From: JAHJDR01 sp964609965
GTDB taxonomy: Bacteria > UBA10199 > JADGCS01
Length of the DNA: 64,000 bases
NCBI GenBank assembly: GCA_964609965.1
Contig: CAZSTS010000002.1
Coordinates: 124,001 to 188,000, forward strand
Direction of reading: 5' to 3'
Of this stretch, positions 18,607 through 25,786 are shown piece after piece (position 1 is the first letter of the stretch; the number at the start of each line of letters is the position of its first letter). The position numbers were made by a program, and so were the translations under genes. The notes beneath the pieces were generated by a model. The model made no database searches, was not told where the DNA came from, and saw only the letters and a program-made list of their open reading frames with translations.

Positions 18607-21342
18607 TTAGCCATAATATCTTCTACCAAACTTAGCGGCTTTGTATTCAGCAATAGTGGCATCGTCTTCAGCTTTTTCTCCTTCGTATTGGCTTACTCTA
18701 GCTTTGCCTGCTACATCATCTAGTGCAGTAGCTGTTGAAGACATGAAGCTTTTACCATCTGCACGTTGATTGCGTCTTTCATCAATAGTCTTGATCATCT
18801 CAAGGAGCTTTTTGGCAAATTCACGCATTTGACCTCTTTCTCCATATATATCTGCTATACGATCAAAGGTCTTTCCTCTTTCGGTTGTATTATCTGGTCT
18901 TTCGGAACTGCTTGGACCAGCAGGTTGTTTTTTATCTTTGTCGAAAGCGTTTTTAACTCCCATGATTTTGCCAAAAAGGTCGTTAGCGACATCAGTGATT
19001 GAGGTAACTTTTCCAGCTTCTGTGAGGATTTTACCCGAAGGGCTCTTTGCATCCCACACTGCCTGACCAGCTGTTGTGAGAGTGAGCTCAGGGTTGCCTG
19101 TAGCACTTTTGAGGAGACGGAGATTTGCTTCGGCAGCACCTCTATTATAATCTTCTCGGTTTGCTTCGAGCAAAAAGGCTTCTCTCGTAATGGCTATGAG
19201 GTCAGCAGTGTAGTCTGATGATTGATCAAGCCTTGAATATGTTGCGTTTAGATCAGCAATGCTTGCTTCAGTAACTTTTCTTCTATCTGCAATACCATCC
19301 AGGACAGTTCTGTATTGTTCGCGGCCAACGACTAAGGTTGCGGGATCAGTCAAATCAATGCCCAGGTCTTCTCTTGTTTGGGGATCTAATTTACCCAAAG
19401 CAGTTTCAAGGGCCTGGCGTCTTTCAAAAAATCTTTGATGATCTGCAATAAATGAAGCTCTTTGTTCTTGAACTATTTGGAGCCTTTCTTCTGCTTCTTC
19501 TTGATCAGCCTCGAGCTCTGCTGAGTCTGGAAGGGGGTCAGTATCAGATAAACCACGACGCTCTAAAAGTGTTGCTGCATATTCATCGCGTTTGTCTTGT
19601 TGTGTTGCTCTAGCTTCGTCTGAGGCTGTGGGATTATCAAGCAGCCATTGATCAAGTACTTGAATGTCTCTTCTTATGGCAGCGTTATCTGCTGCAAAGG
19701 CAGCAGTTTCTCCTACTTGAGAAACTCTTTCATCCCAGAGAGAGGCTTCATCCAAAAGATCTGCTTCTCCATCTCCAAAGGTTTCGCTAAGACGTCTGGC
19801 CTCTCTGAGTTCATCTCTTTCTGTGTCTAAGGCAGTGAGTTCTGCTTCACGTGCGTCTATGCTGTCATCTACATAAAGCATATGAGCTCTTTCAACAGCT
19901 ATCCTATCCTCTGAACTTAGGTCTTTGAGAGCGTGACCTTCTGGAAGACTTGCTGGATCTCGTAGGGCTTGATCGACTTGATCAGGGGTAAGGTCTCCGA
20001 TAATTTCTAGTCCTCTTGTAGGTATAGCATCAAATTCCTCTCTCGCTGTTATGTTTGCTGCTTCAGCAGCTCCTTGTTCGGTTTGAAACTTACGATCAAC
20101 TGCAGGACCATCATTAACATTAGTTTTCATATGTTGTCGTGTGGTTCTGGGATCTGCACCTGTGCCAGCAGCTTTGCTTTCTTGTTCTTCGTCAAAGGCA
20201 TCACGCCTAGCTGTTGCAGTTTCGATAAACTTCTCTGGAGTTGTGTCTCCAGTCCTAAGGTCCCTTAAATGGTTCCAGAGAGTTGGATCATTACTTCTTG
20301 GATCACCATAAAGGCCTCGATCTGCTAGGTCTTGCATTAACCCTCTTATTTGTCTTAGTTGTGCGGGATTTACGGTTTGTCCTAAAACTGTATCAACGGC
20401 ACCAAGTGGATTATTAGTGACAAAAGGATTATTGCTTTGTGGATTATGTGCTAGGGTATCAATTTCTGTTAATGCATCTGTAATTTCTCTGTCCTTGCTC
20501 TCCTCGCTTACACAGAATAGATCGCGTCTTGAATCTGCCCAGTCATCTGTTCTTATACTGCCAAGAAGAAAACCTCTGGTCCAACGATGAGCATCCTGGT
20601 CGGTAACATCTCCTGAATCTACCCCATCTTGATAATCAAAGTGAATCGTTCGTACTCCAGTTGTTGTTACATGGCCACTCATGTCAACAGCCTCTGTCAA
20701 GCCTTCTGGGGCATCGTCCCATTCTAGGTCATATTTAGGCGATTTTTGAGATCCTGATACATCTAATGATTGTCTAGGTTTAAATTTTTCAACGCCAGAG
20801 GGGTTAATGTGCTGTCTTGGTCTTTCGGCCAATGTTTCAAATTCATGAACAGGAGACCCATCAGGTCCTGATGGTGTTGATTGTGATGCAGAAAATTCAG
20901 GCACCCCTTCCCAAATACTGGGTGGAGGAGCTGTTGAATAACCACTATCTCCAGGACCGAGTGGAGAACCAGACCCTTCTAATACAGGTTCAGTTATGCT
21001 AGGTTCAGTTACAGCTCCAGCGCTTGCGTCTACAGGGTCAACTACAGCTCCAGCGCTTGCGTCTACAACTCCAGCGTCTTCTACAGCTCCAGCATCTTCT
21101 ATAACTCCAGCATCTTCTACAGCTGCAGAGGAAGTTCCTGGGTTTGTATGATATTCTCCTCCCCTTCTGGTGCAGTAATCTGGGCCCCCGCCATAAGTTA
21201 TTGAGCCATCGGTTTCAATACAGGCATTTTCTCTTACTGGAAGCCCTTCTGGTTCCCATTCCAAGACTGGAGGAGGTGGGTCACCTACTTGTTGGAACAA
21301 ACCAAACTGATCACTAAAATCTGTAAATAATGTGCGTTTCAT
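18607..21342 (-). CDS. Coiled-coil protein with MKRTLFTD N-terminus, 911 aa
   Basis: Not recognised. It opens with MKRTLFTD, identical to the upstream neighbour. A short aromatic stretch and PPPP follow, then a segment with two Cys (ACIETDG...PDYC), then EDAG-type tandem repeats (about 75-110). A Pro/Ser-rich linker runs to about 200. Roughly 420-780 is highly charged, with long Glu/Arg/Ala heptad-like runs typical of coiled coil. The C-terminus is helical and ends RRYYG. No signal peptide or membrane segment is visible. The start codon follows a word-repeat block and has no Shine-Dalgarno. It lies 108 nt downstream of the 553-aa gene and about 700 nt upstream of the 1597-aa gene. Inference: an elongated structural or scaffold partner of the AAA+ proteins. 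Confidence 0.8.
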   Translation of the reverse strand: MKRTLFTDFSDQFGLFQQVGDPPPPVLEWEPEGLPVRENACIETDGSITYGGGPDYCTRRGGEYHTNPGTSSAAVEDAGVIEDAGAVEDAGVVDASAGAVVDPVDASAGAVTEPSITEPVLEGSGSPLGPGDSGYSTAPPPSIWEGVPEFSASQSTPSGPDGSPVHEFETLAERPRQHINPSGVEKFKPRQSLDVSGSQKSPKYDLEWDDAPEGLTEAVDMSGHVTTTGVRTIHFDYQDGVDSGDVTDQDAHRWTRGFLLGSIRTDDWADSRRDLFCVSEESKDREITDALTEIDTLAHNPQSNNPFVTNNPLGAVDTVLGQTVNPAQLRQIRGLMQDLADRGLYGDPRSNDPTLWNHLRDLRTGDTTPEKFIETATARRDAFDEEQESKAAGTGADPRTTRQHMKTNVNDGPAVDRKFQTEQGAAEAANITAREEFDAIPTRGLEIIGDLTPDQVDQALRDPASLPEGHALKDLSSEDRIAVERAHMLYVDDSIDAREAELTALDTERDELREARRLSETFGDGEADLLDEASLWDERVSQVGETAAFAADNAAIRRDIQVLDQWLLDNPTASDEARATQQDKRDEYAATLLERRGLSDTDPLPDSAELEADQEEAEERLQIVQEQRASFIADHQRFFERRQALETALGKLDPQTREDLGIDLTDPATLVVGREQYRTVLDGIADRRKVTEASIADLNATYSRLDQSSDYTADLIAITREAFLLEANREDYNRGAAEANLRLLKSATGNPELTLTTAGQAVWDAKSPSGKILTEAGKVTSITDVANDLFGKIMGVKNAFDKDKKQPAGPSSSERPDNTTERGKTFDRIADIYGERGQMREFAKKLLEMIKTIDERRNQRADGKSFMSSTATALDDVAGKARVSQYEGEKAEDDATIAEYKAAKFGRRYYG
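21015..21125 (-). repeat. Tandem repeats coding EDAG/DASAGAV units in the 911-aa gene
   Basis: On the coding strand a 15-bp unit (encoding V-E-D-A-G and variants) occurs about four times, followed by two copies of a 30-bp unit that encodes DASAGAV plus variable residues. The copies are nearly identical in DNA. The 553-aa neighbour has a similar low-complexity element (DPSAGAEGAAGAEGA) at the same place after its MKRTLFTD start. Confidence 0.8.
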
Positions 21343-21450
21343 TTTTTGTAGCTGGTTACTGGTAGCTAGTAGCTGGTTTTTCAGCTAACAAGTTTTCAGT
21401 AGCCAGTTAATACGTATTTAATTTCTTTAGGCCTATGGTCCTAAGGTTAA

Positions 21451-23112
21451 TCAAACTACACTTTTTCCTGTCTGTTCTCTTCCTGCAGGGACTTCTCCAG
21501 CATCTTCTAATGCTTCGTCTGCTGTATCTTTTTGTGCAAGATAAGCTCTTAGTTCACCAGGATCTTGATCAGCAGGGACAAAGCCTTCCTCCGTCATTAT
21601 TGGTTTTCCACCTTTTCCAATTTTTTTTAATCCGCCTTTTGTTTTGATGGCCATGGCTAAGTGATCTACATCTGTTGTGGTTGATAGATCAGCACCGGTA
21701 TGTAGGTTTTCATGGCCAATATGAATTATAAAATCTTCAGGGTCTGCCGTTTCAACTTCTCCATCTTTATTGATAAAGTTTCTGGTGCCTTTTATTAATC
21801 CTTTACTGGCTGCTCCCCAAGCCACATCAGCATGTGGGCCTTTGTTTCTCTCTGCAGCAGTCCTTCCACGTTTTCTTGTACACAAACCACCTGCCAACAT
21901 ACGGTCTACTTGTTTTTCCATTCGTTTTTTTGTCTTGTCATCAATGTAACCTTTTTGGTGAAGGCCTGCGATTGTGCTAAGCATCTGAGCTTTGTCAGGG
22001 GCCTTTGTAGGATCTTCTTTTCTGACTTCTTGTTTAACTTCTTTAATAGCTTTACGGCTGGCACGGAGCAGGGCTTTTCTTTCGAGATCTTTCACGCGGT
22101 CTGTTTGTCGTGTTGATCTTTTTGCCATGAGATCTTTTCTAATTTGTAGTCGATCTTTAGGTGAGAGTTTTCCTTTTTCACTTTCGGCGCCATCAAAACC
22201 AGCTTTTCTTGCTTCGCGTGCATCGGCGGCTTTTTTTCCTGTTGATTGTGGATCCTTTCCAGTCTTTGCATCAGAGGTAGCACGTGTATGAGGCGTTACA
22301 AGTCTTTTTGATAGGCCAAGTTTTTTGGCAAGGAGATCTATGGCTGATTCTTTTTCTGTGTGAAATCCATCAGCCAACATGCTTGAGCGTTTACTAATGT
22401 TGCGTGCATTTTTTCGTATGGAAGCTAAAGCGCGTTTGTAAACCTTTTTCCATTGTTTAAATTCTTTTTGGTTTTTGGCTTCTTGCATGCCGCGTTTAGC
22501 TCTATCAAGGGCGCGGGCATTGACTTGTCGTTGACCAAATTGTGTAAGGCCTTTTTTTGTTAGTTTTCTTTTTTCACCTTGCTCTTCTTGCTCTTCTGCT
22601 GCTTCATCAGCTTCTACTTTTGCAGCCGTCTCATCAGTATCTTGTACAGTTTCTCCTTCGGCTTGATCCATTTTTCTCATAACCGTGTCAGCATCTTCAG
22701 CACTATCAATTTCTGTCACATACTTCATGATATCCATTTCTTCTTTTTGATATCTTTCTGCCTCTTGAGCTGTTTCTGGATCTGCTGTTGTGGGTTTCTC
22801 AGTTGCTGCAGGTTCTTCAGAATCTGTGGTTTGCCAAACTATTCCATCGTCTTCTGTTGGTTTTGTATCAGGTTCATCAGCATTTTCTGGGGCTGCTCCA
22901 TCCATTTCTGCATTAGCGGCAGCTTCGGCAGCAGCTTGTTCGGCTGCCAATTGTGCGGCGTATTGTTCTGCAGGAGTTTGTGCTTCTCCTCCGTCTGCTC
23001 CTTCTGCGCCAGCAGCGCCTTCTGCTCCAGCACTTGGATCAGTAGGAGGGATTACGGTATCCAATAAAGCAAATTGAAGGAGGGGATGATCTGTAAAAAG
23101 TGTTCTTTTCAT
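21451..23112 (-). CDS. Charged protein with MKRTLFTD N-terminus, 553 aa
   Basis: Not recognised. I chose the ATG at 23112 because it gives the same N-terminus, MKRTLFTD, as the 911-aa protein; the frame is open for 25 further codons upstream, from a GTG. After a short hydrophobic patch and PP comes an Ala/Gly/Glu/Asp-rich acidic region (about 20-180), then a strongly basic Lys/Arg-rich helical region (about 185-420), then a more ordered C-terminal part with HIGHENLH and Gly/Lys-rich loops. No membrane segment is seen. It is the first gene of the five-gene minus-strand block. The acidic-then-basic layout could suit binding to nucleic acid or to an acidic partner, but that is a guess. Confidence 0.75.
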   Translation of the reverse strand: MKRTLFTDHPLLQFALLDTVIPPTDPSAGAEGAAGAEGADGGEAQTPAEQYAAQLAAEQAAAEAAANAEMDGAAPENADEPDTKPTEDDGIVWQTTDSEEPAATEKPTTADPETAQEAERYQKEEMDIMKYVTEIDSAEDADTVMRKMDQAEGETVQDTDETAAKVEADEAAEEQEEQGEKRKLTKKGLTQFGQRQVNARALDRAKRGMQEAKNQKEFKQWKKVYKRALASIRKNARNISKRSSMLADGFHTEKESAIDLLAKKLGLSKRLVTPHTRATSDAKTGKDPQSTGKKAADAREARKAGFDGAESEKGKLSPKDRLQIRKDLMAKRSTRQTDRVKDLERKALLRASRKAIKEVKQEVRKEDPTKAPDKAQMLSTIAGLHQKGYIDDKTKKRMEKQVDRMLAGGLCTRKRGRTAAERNKGPHADVAWGAASKGLIKGTRNFINKDGEVETADPEDFIIHIGHENLHTGADLSTTTDVDHLAMAIKTKGGLKKIGKGGKPIMTEEGFVPADQDPGELRAYLAQKDTADEALEDAGEVPAGREQTGKSVV

Positions 23113-23270
23113 TTTTTTCGCGCCTACGAGCCTACGCTCCAACGACCCAATGTTTAAATCGTTGAAACAGGTCTTTTGGCAAATCACTCCAATATATAAA
23201 GAATCACCACATCACTATTATTATAAAGCAATTTTTAGGCCATTAAAAGAGATCATTATGTATCTCTTAA
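23113..23270 (-). promoter_or_regulatory. Leader and possible promoter of the 553-aa gene
   Basis: On the minus strand, TATAAT (23220-23225) is followed by TATATTGGAGT (site at 23186-23190). That is the same ribosome-binding string seen in the 1597-aa gene leader, but here it lies 74 nt before the chosen ATG, separated by an AACGATTTAAAC/CGTTGGAGCGTAGGCTCGTAGGCG word block. A 7-bp inverted repeat AAGAGAT/ATCTCTT (23247-23268) lies just upstream and could be an operator. The -35 is unclear. Confidence 0.35.
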
Positions 23271-23594
23271 CAAGTTTTTCAAAAAAAATTTAATAGCATG
23301 TAATTATTGAGGAAATTCGGTGTTCTTTTTTCTTTCTCTTGTTTTAGCTTTTGTGATTTTTGCCCAAAATCTTCAAAAAAGGAGAATATTTACCGTTTTT
23401 GGGCAGTGAAGTGGGGTTTGGGGACCACAGGGGGATATGGGGGGAAAACTCCAAATTTCAAGCACCAAATTCCAAACAATAATCAAAATTCCAATATTCA
23501 AATATACAAAAGGACATGTCGATTCGTTTGTAATTTTGGTACTGGGATTTGGAATTTGCTTGGGATTTGGAATCTGGAATTTGGGATTTATAAG
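23271..23594. repeat. Gene-free stretch: inverted repeat and AATTCCAAATT-type word repeats
   Basis: A 9-bp inverted repeat TGCCCAAAA/TTTTGGGCA (23361-23369 and 23397-23405) is followed by a G-rich patch, then a 150-nt block of AATTTCAAGCACCAAATTCC and GGATTTGGAATTTG words reading into the end of aroC. The same word family recurs at 28517-28640 and 18548-18575. The 122-codon plus-strand frame here is repeat-derived. Confidence 0.6.
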
Positions 23595-24719
23595 CTAGTA
23601 TTGTCTCATCTGCCCCAAATATCCTTCATAATTTCGCATTGTTTCTTCGAGCGAATCGCCACCAAACTTTTCTAAAAGAGCGTTCGCAATGTCAAAACAA
23701 AGAACGTTTTCTGCAATGACAGAAGCTGCTGGGACAGCACAGGTGTCAGCGCGTTCAACAGAAGCTGGGCAAGTTTTTTTTGTTTTGATGTTGATGGAAG
23801 AAAGGGGTTTTTTGAGAGTTGCAATGGGTTTCATTACAGCGCGCACAACAATGTCTTCGCCTGTTGTCATGCCGCCTTCAAAACCTCCTGCGTGATTTGT
23901 TTTGTGAAAAAAGTTTTTATGGGATTTGTTGTAATAAATTTCGTCATGAACTTTGGAACCAAACTCATCTGCCAAATCAAAACCAGTTCCAAATTCAACA
24001 CCTTTAATAGCTTGGATTGAAAGAAGTGATTGTGCAATTTTAGCATCGAGTTTTCCATCCCAATGCATGGGAGAACCAAGTCCTGTTGGGAGTCCATGTA
24101 CAATAACTTCGAAAACACCACCAACAGAATCACCTTTGATTTTGGCCTCATCAATTCGTGCGATCATTTGTTTTGTGACTTTTGCATCAATGCAACGACA
24201 AGGGCTTTTTTCTTGCTTGGTTTGAATGGTCTTAAAACTGGGGCGTTTTCTTTCTAGGCAAACACCACCTATGTTAATGACGTGTCCTGTAACTTGTATT
24301 TTAAAGGCCGAGAGAAATTCGCGGCAAATAGCCCCTATGGCTACGCGTATGGCTGTTTCGCGGGCACTGGCTCTTTCGAGAATGTTTCGAAAATCGTGTT
24401 GGTTGTATTTAAGGCCACCGCTAAGATCAGCATGGCCTGGCCTGGGATAGAGTAGAGGTTTTTTAGCTTTAAAGTCTTTGTTTTCTAACCAGAGTGCAAT
24501 GGGAGAACCCAGGGTTTTTCCTTGTTTAACACCGGATGTGATTTTGATTTTATCTGATTCGATCTTCATGCGCCCACCACGACCGTAACCTTGTTGACGG
24601 CGTTTGAGCTCAGTGTTGATGAGTTTTTCTCTGATAGGAACATGAGAAGGCATGCCTTCTAAAATAGCGGTAAGCCCCATTCCATGAGATTCACCAGCGG
24701 TTAAGTATTTGAGCGCCAT
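23595..24719 (-). CDS. aroC: Chorismate synthase
   Basis: Catalyses the last shikimate-pathway step, 5-enolpyruvylshikimate-3-phosphate to chorismate, using reduced FMN in the cytoplasm. Family signatures are all visible: GESHG (9-13), GRGGRMKIESD (46-56), RPGHAD (93-98), RASARET (116-122), GGFEGGMTTGEDI (about 283-295) and RADTCAVPAASVIAE (323-337). At 374 aa it is of normal length. The ATG directly follows a TAGCTGGTACCTAGTAGC word block and has no Shine-Dalgarno. It stands alone, downstream of the small secreted-protein gene on the other strand. Confidence 0.97.
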   Translation of the reverse strand: MALKYLTAGESHGMGLTAILEGMPSHVPIREKLINTELKRRQQGYGRGGRMKIESDKIKITSGVKQGKTLGSPIALWLENKDFKAKKPLLYPRPGHADLSGGLKYNQHDFRNILERASARETAIRVAIGAICREFLSAFKIQVTGHVINIGGVCLERKRPSFKTIQTKQEKSPCRCIDAKVTKQMIARIDEAKIKGDSVGGVFEVIVHGLPTGLGSPMHWDGKLDAKIAQSLLSIQAIKGVEFGTGFDLADEFGSKVHDEIYYNKSHKNFFHKTNHAGGFEGGMTTGEDIVVRAVMKPIATLKKPLSSINIKTKKTCPASVERADTCAVPAASVIAENVLCFDIANALLEKFGGDSLEETMRNYEGYLGQMRQY

Positions 24720-24960
24720 AATGTGTAATTAGTAGCTGGTACCTAGTAGCTAGTCAATGGAGTAATGAGTGATGAGAGGAAACGAAAATACGAGGTTACG
24801 AGGATGCGAAGGACGACAAGGAACGAAGCACGAGGAACAAGGAACGAATTACGATAATCGACTTGTCCTGAGCGATCCGCCTAGGCGGAGAGTCGAAGGA
24901 TAGTTCTTCATGCTAGTCACAAACATAGGCAAAACCCTTAAGCCCTTAAAATATTAATAA
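24720..24960. repeat. Gene-free stretch: three word-repeat families plus a palindromic element
   Basis: Contains GTAGCTGGTACCTAGTAGC words (24730-24755), GAGTAATGAGTGATGAG words (24758-24778) and ACGAGGTTACGAGGATGCG words (24785-24850). These are followed by CGACTTGTCCTGAGCGATCC-GCCTAGGCGG-AGAGTCGAAGGA (about 24858-24901), with the perfect palindrome CCGCCTAGGCGG at its centre. A related sequence sits in the opposite orientation at 45085-45128. Confidence 0.6.
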
Positions 24961-25047
24961 AAATTGATAATACGTAGCAACTATGGTGTTCATTATACCG
25001 AAGATAATAACAGATCAGATATTGTTCTGATTGTAGAAGGTAAAAAA

Positions 25048-25359
25048 ATGATGTTTGTACTACGGCTCATAATTTTTACGGTTATTTTATCTTTTGCTCA
25101 TATTGCATCTGCCCAGGTTACGAATGCAAATATTGAACTGAATCGAGAAGACATTAGCAGTATAAAAATTCTAGGCAGCGAAGTAGACAAAATTCATTTT
25201 TTCTTAAGTTGTGAAAACAAAAAAGTCTACCGTATCTCTAACATTAATCAATACGAAGCTGATAAAATTCTCAAACGCCTAAAAAGCGATACCCCTCTAA
25301 TTCTCAAATCACATTCTGTGAAAAATAAAAAATATATGCAGGTCAGTGAGTGGAAGTGA
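25048..25359 (+). CDS. Small secreted protein, 103 aa, unknown function
   Basis: Not recognised. I chose the ATG at 25048 because GAAGG lies 7 nt upstream and because it begins a clear signal peptide (hydrophobic core FVLRLIIFTVILSFAH, cleavage likely after ASA-Q). An earlier start at 24964 would put a charged extension before the signal. The mature part, about 80 residues, is Lys/Ile-rich with one Cys and no known motif. It is flanked by repeat-rich spacers, and a rho-independent terminator lies 250 nt downstream. Confidence 0.6.
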   Translation: MMFVLRLIIFTVILSFAHIASAQVTNANIELNREDISSIKILGSEVDKIHFFLSCENKKVYRISNINQYEADKILKRLKSDTPLILKSHSVKNKKYMQVSEWK

Positions 25360-25600
25360 AAGCGTTGTACGTCTAAAAACTCATTCTATTTACTCATGCT
25401 CATGCTTTACTTGAAACCCGGTATCTAGCATCTGGTATCCAGCATCCTGTAACCTGTATATAGTTTCTCTTATTTATATATATATGATTCAGAAGGTAAA
25501 AAAGAATAAAAAGGAAGAGTTGTATGATTTCAATTAAATAGAGGAATCCGAGGTTTTGGCATCAATCTTGAATAAGTAATAGGTAACCATACATCCACAC
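25360..25600. other. Gene-free stretch between the small secreted-protein gene and a terminator
   Basis: Holds GGTATCTAGCATCTGGTATCC-type words (25418-25455) and A/T-rich DNA. I see no open reading frame with a ribosome-binding site and no clear promoter. A short untranslated RNA ending at the terminator at 25611-25646 is possible but unsupported. Confidence 0.35.
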
Positions 25601-25610
25601 ACCATGAAAA

Positions 25611-25646
25611 AGCGTCCGGCTTCAACAAGTCGGGCGTTTTTTTTTT
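25611..25646 (+). terminator. Rho-independent terminator
   Basis: AGCGTCCGGCTT and AAGTCGGGCGTT form a 12-bp stem (three G-U pairs) with a 4-nt loop, followed by ten T residues on the plus strand. It is the strongest terminator in the window and probably ends transcription from the 25048 gene. In the other direction the gatA end lies 140 nt away. Confidence 0.75.
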
Positions 25647-25650
25647 GGCT

Positions 25651-25714
25651 TGTAGGGGCGTCCCTTGTGGGCGCCCGAAAAATATTTCGGGTAGGCACAA
25701 GGCCTACCCCTACG
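25651..25714. repeat. GTAGGGGCG-type palindromic repeat, copy 1
   Basis: TGTAGGGGCGTCCC...GGGTAGGCACAAGGCCTACCCCTAC: the ends are inverted (GTAGGGG/CCCCTAC), with inner inverted pairs GGGCGCCCG and CGGGTAGGC. Related, shorter copies are at 59062-59090 and 62088-62118. Such GC-rich palindromes are common as dispersed intergenic repeats in bacteria. Role unknown. Confidence 0.7.
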
Positions 25715-25786
25715 ATATATATTTAAATACGCTCCTTTGCGTAATTTTCAATTCGCCTTGTATCTGAGCCATCTTTTGAGGATTTA

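Noticed and set aside
22579..23067. 162-codon hydrophobic plus-strand frame
   Set aside because: Antisense to the acidic Ala/Glu-rich part of the 553-aa gene, which reads as Leu/Phe/Cys in reverse. Composition artefact.
23307..23675. 122-codon plus-strand frame
   Set aside because: Runs through AATTCCAAATT word repeats and into the antisense of aroC; no domain and no credible start site.
25604..25680. Short frame starting ATG AAA AAG at 25604
   Set aside because: It reads through the terminator stem and T-run into a palindromic repeat and has no ribosome-binding site.
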